Of a stretch of 64,000 bases of DNA, positions 43,295 to 53,159 are shown piece by piece (position 1 is the stretch's first letter; each line of letters starts with the position of its first letter). The stretch is taken from assembly GCA_015832175.1 (NCBI GenBank), contig WJXW01000015.1, positions 930,001 through 994,000 on the forward strand, in the 5' to 3' direction. The notes beneath the pieces are model-generated. The model worked only from the letters and a program-made list of their open reading frames with translations. It was not told the DNA's origin and did no database searches. A program made the translations under genes and the position numbers. This stretch comes from Paraphaeosphaeria minitans. Lineage: Eukaryota > Ascomycota > Dothideomycetes > Pleosporales > Didymosphaeriaceae.

Positions 43295-45871
43295 TCACTT
43301 GCATCGAATCGACTGGGCCATGCCGTTCAACTCAAACATCGCCCGCTGTATCTCCCGCGTGCATGCAGAAGGCTTTGCCTGTCCTTGCTTGGTCGAGCTT
43401 CCTGTCGGCCTCTTCCTTTTCCGGTTGGCCGAGATGACACCTAGCACAGTCCGTTGCTCGACCTCTGCTCGCTCGAAGTCGATCACCATGACGCGGTTCG
43501 TCTCCTCGTTCCACAGTATGTTGCGAGGCATCAGGTCCTTGTGCAGCACCCGCAGCCCATGGATCGCGTCGGCCGACTGTTTCACCTGCTCGTTGACCAA
43601 CGCTTTGTTCTTCGCCGTAAGATGTTGGCCAATGGGATGCCCTCCGAAGCTGAGAAACATCATGTGCACAAGCTGGACGATCCCTTCGTAAAAGTATGGC
43701 GTCTCCAGGTCGATGTTTCCCAAGTGCACCGGCACGTGGATGCCCTGGATCGGCCGAAGCCGCTCGTAGATGGACGCCTCCCGTCGCAGGCGATAGACGA
43801 AGTAGGCGGGCGTACACTTTGCCGCCACAGTGTATCCATGCGATCGCAGACGGACGCGAAAGAGCACCCCGCACGCACCAGGCATGCTCACGGGATCGCA
43901 GTCCGTGTCTAGGTCGTCCGCAAGCTGTTGACGTATGAGGGCAAGGAACGTTGGTCGATCGATCTGATGCTTTCTCTCTCCGTGGTAGCTAGCGTTAGGA
44001 CACGACCTGTCGAGCACACCGCCTTCGGCAAGCCCGCGCAGGCAGTCCTGCGTGCAGTATTGCCTCTCCTGTGTTCCTCGGCCGCGCCTGCGCCCGCGCT
44101 CGCGCCCGCTTGACGAGCTACCGGCAGTCCCCTGCGTGCGCGGCAAGTGCTGCGACGAGGACGGATGTCGACTCGGCGTGTACGGGTCCGGCTCCGGTTC
44201 CTCGTCACTCTCCTCACGCCGCCTCTCTGCTTGCAAGCAGCGGGGCGAGCTAGGCTTCGCTATCCTGCCCCGGAGCTGCACAGGCGACATGCGGAGGAAG
44301 CTGTCGTCCTCCGGAGGCTGGTACTCCGACGACTGCGTAGTGCCTTCGGGGATCGCATCCAGCAGCTCGTCATACACCACCTCCCAGCTGTGCAGTTGCG
44401 CCGCCGCCGCCGTCCGCCACGCCTGGGACCGTTGCGGTGTCTTCAGCGCCTGGAGAGTGAAGGCTAACATCTGTCCCACCGCTGTCAGGTGCAGCCGGTT
44501 CGGCCCCTCCGAGCCGGCTGTCCACCCCGTCGTTGCTCCCACATCGCCCTTGGGCACCGAGAGGAAGTAGTGCACCGTCCTAGGGTCGTCTCCCACCCGC
44601 AGGAAGATGTACGCTTCGCCTGTGCATACGCACCCATACTCCACTCCGATGCTGATCATGTAGGAGAATGCCTGAGTGATGACCGCAGCGACCAGCCGGC
44701 GAAAACGGTCTCTCAACGTCTCGTCTTCGTGGCACTGCACCACCTCCTCGAGTGCCATCTCGCCCAGCCCCTCGTAGATGTGGCCAAGCGGGAGCTTGTG
44801 CGGCGCTTTGAACTCTAGAATGAAGGCTGCAATGGACTTCTGTGCGTTCCGAGTCGTGCCGGTGTTGTATACGCAGAACTGGTCGGCCCGAGGACGCGAC
44901 AAGCCTGCTGTCCTGGCGCGACCAGCGTCCTCCGCTTCGGCCGTGCCTGTCGAGCCCGACGGCGCTGTCCCTTGCGCTCTGGCTTGCAGGCGCCGTGACT
45001 GCCGTTGCCCAGTCCCCGACACCGTCAGCTGCTCCATGCCCTCGTCCAGCTGCGATTCTGGGCTGAGCGTGTTGGCGTGGTTCTCGAAGTTCACCGAGCC
45101 CCGGAGCCCAAACTTCCGCCGCAGTCGTCGGTCGCCGTGCAGGCTCTGGATGATCAACGATACCTGGTCCTCGACCGTGTTCCGCTGGAAAAAGTTGAGG
45201 TCCAGCTCCGAGCTCATCATCCGCCGCCGCACAGCCTCGCCCGTCTCCTCGAGCGTGTGCAGCGACGTGAAGTGCCGCTGGGGCGCGAAGCCAGACTCCA
45301 TCAGATCGTCCCAGATCGTTGCCTGCCGAGCTGGGAAGTCCTCCCACAGGGCCAGCCTTTCCGGTCGACGCTTGTTGTTTGCGTTGGCGGGATTGCCTCG
45401 CGTCGACAGTGTCGCGTCGGTCTGGACGGTGAGGCCCGAGTGGAGGTGGTTGTGGCAGGCATCGAGGAACTCGAGAAGGGATGTCTTGCGCGTCTTCTCT
45501 GCGGTCTGTTCCTGGGCTTGCTCCGCCTCCTCGCGTCTGCGTTGTTCCTCCTCGCGTCTGCGTTGTTCCTCCTCGCGTCTGCGTTGTTCCTCCTCGCGTG
45601 CTGCTTCCGCTTCTTTCTGCGCGTTCTCCGCTGCTTCACGCTTGTGTTGTTCCTCCTCGCGTCTGCGTTGTTCCTCCTCGCGTGCTGCTTCCGCTTCTTT
45701 TTGTGCTCTCTCCGCTGCTTCACGCTTGTGTTGTTCCTCCTCGTTTACGCGTTGTGCCTCCAGATATAGAGCCTTATAGTCTGGTGACCTCTCAGCCATG
45801 TCGTTGCGATAAGATCTTTCCCTTCTGTAGTGGGTCCGTCTGTGGCGTTCTTCGTCGGCGGAAATGAACAC
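43295..45871 (-). CDS. Spok-like protein: coiled coil, PD-(D/E)XK nuclease, Cys/His cluster, kinase
   Basis: One uninterrupted 858-codon frame (numbered from 45871). A second in-frame ATG at 45799 (residue 25, AERSPDYKALYLEAQ) sits right before the coiled coil and is the likelier start, giving 834 residues. Order: heptad-repeat coiled coil (about 45-125); PD-(D/E)XK-like nuclease region with D330 and ILEFK at 351-355 (E353, K355); a C606-x3-C610...C624...H630 cluster (QYCTQDC, RSCPNASYH); then a protein kinase with VAAK (K685), E698, HKDLMPRN (H777, D779, N784) and DFE (D798). This is the architecture reported for Spok spore killers of Podospora and their relatives, where the nuclease part is linked to killing and the kinase part to resistance in the same protein. 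All recognised catalytic residues are present, so it looks functional. A nuclease-kinase protein of other function (for example Crinkler-like) remains possible. No intron is evident. Confidence 0.78.
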   Translation of the reverse strand: MFISADEERHRRTHYRRERSYRNDMAERSPDYKALYLEAQRVNEEEQHKREAAERAQKEAEAAREEEQRRREEEQHKREAAENAQKEAEAAREEEQRRREEEQRRREEEQRRREEAEQAQEQTAEKTRKTSLLEFLDACHNHLHSGLTVQTDATLSTRGNPANANNKRRPERLALWEDFPARQATIWDDLMESGFAPQRHFTSLHTLEETGEAVRRRMMSSELDLNFFQRNTVEDQVSLIIQSLHGDRRLRRKFGLRGSVNFENHANTLSPESQLDEGMEQLTVSGTGQRQSRRLQARAQGTAPSGSTGTAEAEDAGRARTAGLSRPRADQFCVYNTGTTRNAQKSIAAFILEFKAPHKLPLGHIYEGLGEMALEEVVQCHEDETLRDRFRRLVAAVITQAFSYMISIGVEYGCVCTGEAYIFLRVGDDPRTVHYFLSVPKGDVGATTGWTAGSEGPNRLHLTAVGQMLAFTLQALKTPQRSQAWRTAAAAQLHSWEVVYDELLDAIPEGTTQSSEYQPPEDDSFLRMSPVQLRGRIAKPSSPRCLQAERRREESDEEPEPDPYTPSRHPSSSQHLPRTQGTAGSSSSGRERGRRRGRGTQERQYCTQDCLRGLAEGGVLDRSCPNASYHGERKHQIDRPTFLALIRQQLADDLDTDCDPVSMPGACGVLFRVRLRSHGYTVAAKCTPAYFVYRLRREASIYERLRPIQGIHVPVHLGNIDLETPYFYEGIVQLVHMMFLSFGGHPIGQHLTAKNKALVNEQVKQSADAIHGLRVLHKDLMPRNILWNEETNRVMVIDFERAEVEQRTVLGVISANRKRKRPTGSSTKQGQAKPSACTREIQRAMFELNGMAQSIRCK
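45490..45770 (-). repeat. In-frame heptad/28-residue tandem repeats in the Spok-like coiled coil
   Basis: A 21-bp unit (7 codons, REEEQRR) is repeated in tandem, and a larger unit of about 84 bp (28 codons, HKREAAE-AQKEAEAAREEEQ) occurs almost identically twice. All copies keep the frame and the heptad register, so length changes by slippage would lengthen or shorten the coiled coil without breaking the protein. Confidence 0.85.
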
Positions 45872-45997
45872 TCAAATATGCCTGCTGCATCAGTGTGGGA
45901 GATACTGCACACGCGAGATCCTTGTGTGGTCGAATGGTAGATTTGATAGCTGTACTGAGAGGAAGAAGTTGCGAGATTCGTACCGCTGTTTGGCTGC

Positions 45998-48414
45998 CTA
46001 AACTCTTGGCGCACAGGCCCCTGCGCGCGGTTGCCCCCCCAACGAACATGACTCCGGTGCCAAGAAGTGGGCACCTCGGCTAAAAGCCATTTGCGAAACA
46101 ACGGGCCATCGCGCACCGTCTTCATGCCTCAGAGGTATAGTCGCAATGCTGAGTAGAACACCATCCACGTTCTTCATATCGTACGCCAAGGAATGTTGCC
46201 TGTGGTAATCTTCGGTACTAGTGCAAGGTGAGCATTCCTTCAGACACTCTCTCTTTACCGTTATGAAAACTCTGGCAAGTTCGGGATGCTGTTTATCTCG
46301 GGTCAAGGCGAAGAATCGGACCAACGTTGTGGCTGCGATGAAGTGCATGGACTGAGAAGAGATCTCGCAAGCGTCTACCATTATGTACATTGTAGATAAA
46401 TGATTGTTAAGCGTGTATCGAAATGGTCAAGTCTTCATATCTTACCGCGCTAATCGCTGTCTCCTCCAGTTTCTCCAGTCCCCTCTTGAATAATGGCTCC
46501 GTCCCGTCTGTTCTTGTCATCGCTGCGAAGGCCCTGCACAACAAGTCCTCCGGGGATATGGCTTGATCGCCGTCCAGTGCATTGATTGTCCTCCACTTCA
46601 GGCGCAAGATGCGGAGGTCGTTTACAGCCAGCACTCGGTCTACCGTTTCCAGTGTTTCCGCGCTAGGCTCGCTTTCTATCATTCGTTATCCGTCGCTCGC
46701 TGATCCATGCAAAAAGAGCTTCACGGTAAGAGGCAAATAGACGATGGAAGGCTAGCTTGAACTGCTGCTCGTGTTCAGCCCATATCTCTTCCAGGCTGCA
46801 CAACAGATCAGCTTCTTCAACCTCGTATCCATCCCTAGGGAACAGGTACCCCAATAGGAGCTGTAGAAGCTCGCACTGTAGGATGGTCACCTCGCGTGGA
46901 GCAGGCAGCGCATCTCGCTCGGAACTGCTATGATGTTCGATAGTGTGGCCAATAGTATGGTGTAGACTGGGAACCCCATCCGGCGACAACGGCAGCACTC
47001 GGGTAGCGTTGTTTGTGCGTACGGCGGTTGCAGATTGAGGAGCGTGGTTCTGAAGGCTAGCCGTCGCAATGGGAACCGCAGAGGTGGTAAAGACCTCTGT
47101 CGGGTACGTCGTCGTGGCTTGTGGCGCAAGTCGGGTTTGAATATACGATGTATCGGTGCCCGTTTTCCTTCCAAGACCGCTCTGATGCTGGGTAGAAGAT
47201 GAAAAAGGGCGCAGTCGCTCATGGCTGCTCGATTCGTTAGGAGTCACTGGTGAGAGTGATACCTCAGGAAGTGGGCCATCACTGCCGGTAGTACTTGAAG
47301 CGGCCTGCACGCTTCTTATGCTAGAACTATCGCTGCAACTATCGCTGGCGAAGGAGTCGCTTCTTGGAAGCTGATTGACGGCAGTGAATGTGCTTGCACG
47401 ATGGTTGGCAGGACTGTGCGCGCCGTTCAGTCTACTTCGAAAGGGAGGATTCGTTAGCGTCGTAGCTGTTCCGGAAGGGGAAGCGGACAGTGTGCGCGTG
47501 AGCCGAGATGACAAATGGGTGCCATTTGGAGTAGGTGTATGGGCAACATTCTCGCTACCATGTCTTGACGGTGAAAGAGGCTCTTGTGAGAACGCTTGGG
47601 CAGACATGGTCGCGTTTAAGCAGGTTCGCTTTTCGGCAGGGCCAGTTGTGATGGTAGAATCGCCTTCCGTATACAGGATTGCGATGTTGGTGTCGGCTGA
47701 TGTTGGTGTCGGCTTTTCGCTTCCCCAAATCATTTCGTTGCGCCATAGCGGGTCTGGCTGTGACTGTGTCGTAAATAGCAATCGTTTCAGCCGTCGATGC
47801 TACTGTTGACTGTTACTACTGTCAGAAAATCCACAGTGTAAACCAGGGAGATGAGGGCATTACTACCGATGTGGACCTGTCGCCCGCAGCTGATAGCCTC
47901 GGCAGCTTCCTTGGCTCATTTTGTTTGTACGTTACGCCGTCTTGTAGATCCATCAATGAAGGTGGGTTTTCAGTCAACAAAAGGTCAGCAGTCTGGAAAT
48001 GCTTACTTGGTAGGCGACTTACATCTCTCTGTCGACAGGGACTTCATAGAAGAGACCCTTGCGATATGTTGTCGAATTTCCAGGTGCTAGTAATAGTCGT
48101 TTACGGTCTGCATTCTTACCCCAAAGGACAGGACCATGGGTAGTCAATAACTCGTCCAGCTCCTTGTCGATCGTGTTGGGAGTCGATGCAGATTCAAGTA
48201 GAGCGTGTAGGTCTCTAGGAAGGTTCTTAGACACTTTTTGCACTCCGTTGGATAAGTTTCTTAATTCACGCTTAGAGAATCGTATGGCACCACCGCGTTC
48301 TGTAGCGCAAGAAAGGCCCAAACATTCAGTAATTTCGCGAATCGTCGGGCCTTGACTGCTGAACAATACTGCCCAGTCGTCTTTACTCCAATGCTGAAGC
48401 GAAGAATCTCTCAT
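45998..48414 (-). CDS. Hypothetical multi-exon protein upstream of the Spok-like gene
   Basis: Proposed exons: 48414-48023, 47909-47867, 47799-46663, 46682-46446 and 46351-45998. Splice phases fit for introns 47910-48022 (GTAAGT...AAG), 47800-47866 (GTAGTA...TAG) and 46352-46445 (GTAAGA...CAG). Between the third and fourth segments the frame changes by one near 46670 without a visible intron, so the gene may carry a frameshift. The N-terminus (SKDDWAVLFSSQGPTIREIT, LWGKNADRKRLLLAPGNSTT) is globular, the middle is Ser/Thr-rich and disordered, and the last exons are helical (LVRFFALTRDKQHPELARVF). I do not recognise the family. It is on the same strand as the Spok-like gene and ends about 130-200 bp before it. 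Confidence 0.5.
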
Positions 48415-50244
48415 AGTGAATGGTGTCCGCTCGTGACTGTCGTTCGGGGACGAGTTCGATGGGAGGGGCCTGAGGAGGAAAGCTCGTGATGTTAGGTTTT
48501 CTCCATGGAGGTAGACGAAGGAAGGTCGAGGGGTGAGGACATAGGATCGAGGGGTGATGATGGAAGCTAGTCCCGAGTCAATTAGACAGCTTGGTGGCTC
48601 GAGCTTTCATGTTAGCATTGAAAAACGAGGCGCTGTCGGGGTTACTAACCACTCCAGACGCGACAGGCTTATGCTGACTGTAAGCAATCACGCTACTGTG
48701 TCCGAGGCTTTTTCCGATGAGGTGATGCTGATTGCAGGCAAAACGTCATTCTTCATGCTAACCCGTTTCATAGGCTTACCGGCCACCCAAGCTCGCGGTT
48801 GTCAGATCACGGAGTTTTTGGATGGACGAGATGCAGGATAGGATGGTTATGGCCGATGCAATCGTTCCCTCAAGGTACACTGCACGGACACTGTCGCGGA
48901 GCCATCGCGTGACCTTTGTCACGTGCTCCGGTTGGGCTCAACGTCCGACAGAGCAAGTAGAGATTCTCCGCCGTTTTCGTTGTTCTCACTCGCAACTGTG
49001 CGAGAGCCTGACCGAATGCTAGCCTTCTGGGAAGGAAAGTGTTCTGCCGATAGAGTTATGATGGCAGATTCTGTCAGCTGAACAACATGCTCCCATCGAT
49101 ATGGTCCTAGATAGTAATTGTATCTTGGTTGTCGGGCCGGAAATGGTGAAAGTTCATGCTAAGATGTCATTATGATATAAAGTGGTACACCGAGGTATGC
49201 AAGACCGTGACTGGTGAGACTCGAATGATGATGGGATGCGGCAGGCTGCATTTCCTGTCGCGGAGACCACTCGTGTCCACTTGCAAGGGTACTGAAGGGT
49301 ACACCAACAGCAAAGCTCCGAAACCATGAACGAAGCTAGTCGTGAGCATGCTTTAGTCCCCAAAGTGATCGAATGGATTACGCAGCCCAATCGTACGTGA
49401 AATGCATATCCGTTCCAAAGCGGTGAAGATTACACTGTTATTGGTGGTTTTGGTCGAACAGCTGAACCATTGCCGAGCGAGTGCACTTTGACCATCCTTC
49501 TCGCTCGCTAGCGGCTACCCATCCTCGCACCTCTTACTCGCATCATCTCCATGAATCGAACAACTGCCACGAAACTCTAGGCTTCTTGCCCTCGTGCAAG
49601 TTCACAGTTAGACATCATAGAGTACATTTCCCATGACGAAGCCGCCGGAGCTCACTCAACTAACATGAAATAATTTCCCATAAGACTCCTCTTGTTCTTC
49701 AGAACCGTAACTTTAAGTTAGGTGCATCAGCTATGGCTTAATAGAGCGAGAGGAGTCATTCCTAAGACATTAGGGGCGAAAAATAAACATTAACGTTAGT
49801 ATTCGCACGGTTTGTCGACCTGCAGGTAGGGATGTCACGCGATATTAGTCACCTCACAAAGATCTCCAATATGTAACTATGGTAACATCAGTTGATGATA
49901 TGCTAAGCAAAGAAGGTGAGTGCAGACTAGCCAACACGCGGAGGTCAGCACAAGTCACGTCGATACAGCCCTTGATAACGCAACAGGAATTGATTAATTA
50001 CTACCGTGTTCCACTAGTTCCGTCACAGGCCTCACCACCGTATTAGTCCAGCATGTCTATCACGAGTAGGACAAGAAAACTAGCGTTAGAGATAACATTT
50101 GCAGCACATCGAAGAACATCGTCTGACGAGAACTACACCCAAGCGAGGCTGCGGTCTTACATAGGCGCGCCTTTCGACGGAAAAGTTGGGATGTCGTAAT
50201 TGTCGTGGAGTGGCATCGCAAGTGGCCGACTCCAGCGTACAGAA
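48415..50244. other. Gene-poor stretch
   Basis: I see no coding sequence or repeat with recognisable content in these 1.8 kb, which form the 5' flank of the gene at 48414 and the 3' flank of the Rds1-like gene. Confidence 0.35.
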
Positions 50245-52001
50245 TCACAGTGTTAGACTGACAACGACTGGGCCTGCTAGTGTAGCTGCCGTCAGCTCGT
50301 CGATGCTGGTGAGTTCTGGCTGCGCTGTCAGGACTGCAAATGCCGTCCCGGAGAGTCCTGGCGGAACGCGTGTTGTGCCGGAACCGTCTCCAAGCGCCGT
50401 CAGCGAAGTAAATACCGGGACATCCAGCTGGTCTACCCATCCGACGAACAATGGCTTGCCCGACCGCGTGGCGGCAGCCCTTCCCGCAGCATCCCAACTG
50501 AAAGTGACCTCGGTACCCGGCCGAGCGTATCCAACAGTCCTGTCGTTCATGGTGAGGGTCGGCAAAATGGGTAGAGGCAGTTCAACAGCGCATGAGCCAG
50601 GCTGGACATAGCCCAGCGCCAGATTGTATGCCCACGCTGCTGATGAAGGTGTCTCGAACGATTCTATGCTGGGGTTGGAGACAGTATGAGTATGTAGGAG
50701 TGCATTCTGTTTAGCTGCGATGCTGGCCATACTGGACAGCAAAACGGTAGCTGGGGTGTCTGTTGGAGGGAGCGATTCTGCCAGAGACATGAAGACGCCC
50801 AGCTCGATAGATTTCAAGACGGCCATAAGCGTGACTAGCTCGGTTGCGTTGCCGGGAGCACTATATTGGCAGGGAGTCACATGTTCGCCGCCAGAGCGAC
50901 GAAGCAGCGTTTGTAGAGCCTCCAACTGCATCTGCTCTTGCTGTTGTGGTCGCCTGAGTAAGTAGACGCTAGCAGAGAAGGTGTGGAGATAGAGCTTACC
51001 TCAAAGATATCAGCGACCAACGACGCGAGAGAGGAAGCACCATACTTTGCTTCTGTTGACCGCCGGGTGTACAGTTTACTCGTGTTAAGAACCGAGACAC
51101 CCAGGTTCTTCAAGAACTGAGCTAGCTGAAGAGCGTCGACTGCCGACGGAGACAGGCTTATCGTTGCATTTTCCGAGCTCGACGCTGGCCTAGGTGTCGA
51201 CAATGCAGGCGTTGAAAGGCTTGTGGAGGCTGGCGCTTGTGCTTGTGTTTGATTCATCAAACTGGAGTTGTTACCAGCGGCTGTCGGAGTGAGGTCGTTA
51301 CCGGATGATAAAGCACCACCGACGGCAGTCACTGTAGGGGCTCTGCTATCGAATGTTGTAGCACGGTTTGCATCTGATGCATTGCCACCGGTTCCTACCC
51401 CAGTAAGGGCCGTGGGCAAAGCACCAGTGCTGGAGGTCGACCCATTGCGACTCGTGTCAGTCGTGTTGCCACTCGCCACCGCCCTACCAGGGTCTGCCGC
51501 GAAGCTGTTGGAGTTACCCGTAACAGAAGTAAGTTTTGCGGTCACAGTGTTGCTGCTGGCCACTAGGAGTGGACTGGTCATCATTGCGCCTTGACTCGCG
51601 ATCGACGAGAAAGAGCTGCGAAGCGAAGAGTCTCGCCCAGAAGCAGAACTACGCGAGGAAGCCCCACCGTCGGTCCCATTGCTACCCAGGGTCGGGCTGA
51701 GTATGCCAGTTTGAACGCCAGATGCAGCCAGTGGACCAGTGCTGCTCACTCCTACAGGGGCTGCAGTAGAGATGGCGCCACTGAAGGTGACTGTGACAGG
51801 GGTCGTAGTCAGGGTAAGACCACTGTATATCATCGTGATCGATGGCCATATGGTACCGTTAGAAAAGGGGCCGCCAGATCTAGGAAAACAGTACTGCTCG
51901 AAAGTAGAAAGCGCGGAAGCCGTGGTCGAGGCACCGTCGTTCGAAGCCCTACTGCAGCCTAGCAGAGCGCTCGTCGTGAGCAGGAGAACGTATTTGGTCA
52001 T
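50245..52001 (-). CDS. Rds1-like/ferritin-like secreted protein
   Basis: Exon 1 (52001-51000) and exon 2 (50940-50245) join in frame across a 59-bp intron (GTAAGC...ACAG), giving 565 residues. The start at 52001 was chosen because it opens a signal peptide (MTKYVLLLTTSALLGC); an ATG 18 codons upstream would bury it. A long Ser/Thr/Gly-rich region with many N-glycosylation sites (NGT, NTT, NNSS) is followed by a ferritin-like (Ferritin_2) domain: LAQFLKNLGVSVLNTS, IFEQEQMQLEALQTLL, then PCQYSAPGNATELVTLMAVL and the C-terminal beta-rich segment (TFSWDAAGRAAA, GTAFAVLTAQPEL) typical of fungal stress-response protein Rds1 relatives. Probably cell-wall or extracellular; no iron-binding role can be claimed from sequence alone. 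Confidence 0.78.
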
Positions 52002-52748
52002 GATGCAGCAAAGCTCGGCAGTGAAATGCATCGAAACGTGTCGCAGCGGCTTCATATAATTATTTTCTAGACGCAGTGCTTATTTCCGACCATACGCGTG
52101 TTAGCATCATGATGCAAGTCCATTACTGCTTATGCAGACGGCTTACTAACATATCGGTGACTATCTGCTATTGTTCAGAATGATGACCTTCTCACGGGGA
52201 GATCGAGTGTTTCACCTCCGTTCCCTACACCCCTGTACCTATGCATCAGGTTTTTCGGTCATTGAGGAGTATGCAGTGAGCATGTCGATTCTTTCAACCA
52301 TTCCGCTGTAACGTCTTAGACGCTACACGTGCGATCTAGATCACTGCAGGAGGCTATGTAGCGGCCATATGTGTCTTCGCCCGGTAACATCATCGTCAGC
52401 AACTGCAGTAAAATTCCTTTATTTCTTTGGTGTTTCGCCATATACACTAGGTATGTCTGGAAGAGATGTTGTCTAATATGCTCTCAAAGGCGCGAGACGG
52501 CAGGTACAGCCAGTCAATCACAACATAGAGAGACTAGTGGAGTAGAGAAAGTGGCAGTATGCATCAATGTATATTCATGCTATTACCTGCCACGACACAA
52601 GAATTCAAGCTCGCCTGCAACGCATTTCTATTACGCAAAGCCGAACCCGTTGTTCATTTTGACCTTTCACATCTGAAAGTTAGGCCGGTTGGGGTTGCTT
52701 TGGTGCTGCTGCTGCATGAACCTAAACACTTGCTGTTGGATATCATGG
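52002..52748. other. Intergenic
   Basis: 5' flank of the Rds1-like gene. No other gene is supported. Confidence 0.35.
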
Positions 52749-53159
52749 CTAGAGACTGGATGTTAGTGGTCTGAATCCAATTCGAGAGACGGACACATAC
52801 GGCAGTTTGTCTTGCTGTGAGGCCGGAACTGAGCGCTCATCTGTGTCACGCTGCGCAGTCTCCGGCAGTGGTATCCGACCTGGCCGAGCGCCGTGCGTGT
52901 TCTGTGCATTCGCTGACAGTGGCAGCGGATCCGAGCGGCGAGGGTGCGATTTGAGCAGAGATTGGATGGCGGCTAACTGCCTCCTTATTGCCTCCTGCGA
53001 AGCATCTCTAGTGTCTTGCCGCCCTTTGAGTGCTTCGAGTGCTTTCAGGATGTAATTCAACAGCTGATCCTGGCGTTTTCCTCGTGCGATCTCGGCGCTC
53101 GTGAGCTCGTGCAGTGCTTGGACGATCTCATTCTCGTGGCTCTCGGGAGCAATCTGCAC
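52749..53159 (-). CDS. Hypothetical protein with short coiled coil, probably partial
   Basis: An open frame with a helical N-terminal half (NEIVQALHELTSAEIARGKR, LLNYILKALEALKGRQDTRD) and a Pro/Ser/Arg-rich C-terminal half. The frame opens with GTG and has no good ATG, so an upstream exon is likely (an ATG in another frame lies near 53218). No family is recognised and it could be a relic. Confidence 0.35.
   Translation of the reverse strand: MQIAPESHENEIVQALHELTSAEIARGKRQDQLLNYILKALEALKGRQDTRDASQEAIRRQLAAIQSLLKSHPRRSDPLPLSANAQNTHGARPGRIPLPETAQRDTDERSVPASQQDKLPYVSVSRIGFRPLTSSL

Noticed and set aside
44778..45779. Long plus-strand frames opposite the Spok-like gene
   Set aside because: They mirror the repetitive, GC-rich coding sequence of the Spok-like protein (Cys/Ser/Arg-rich shadows) and have no domain of their own.
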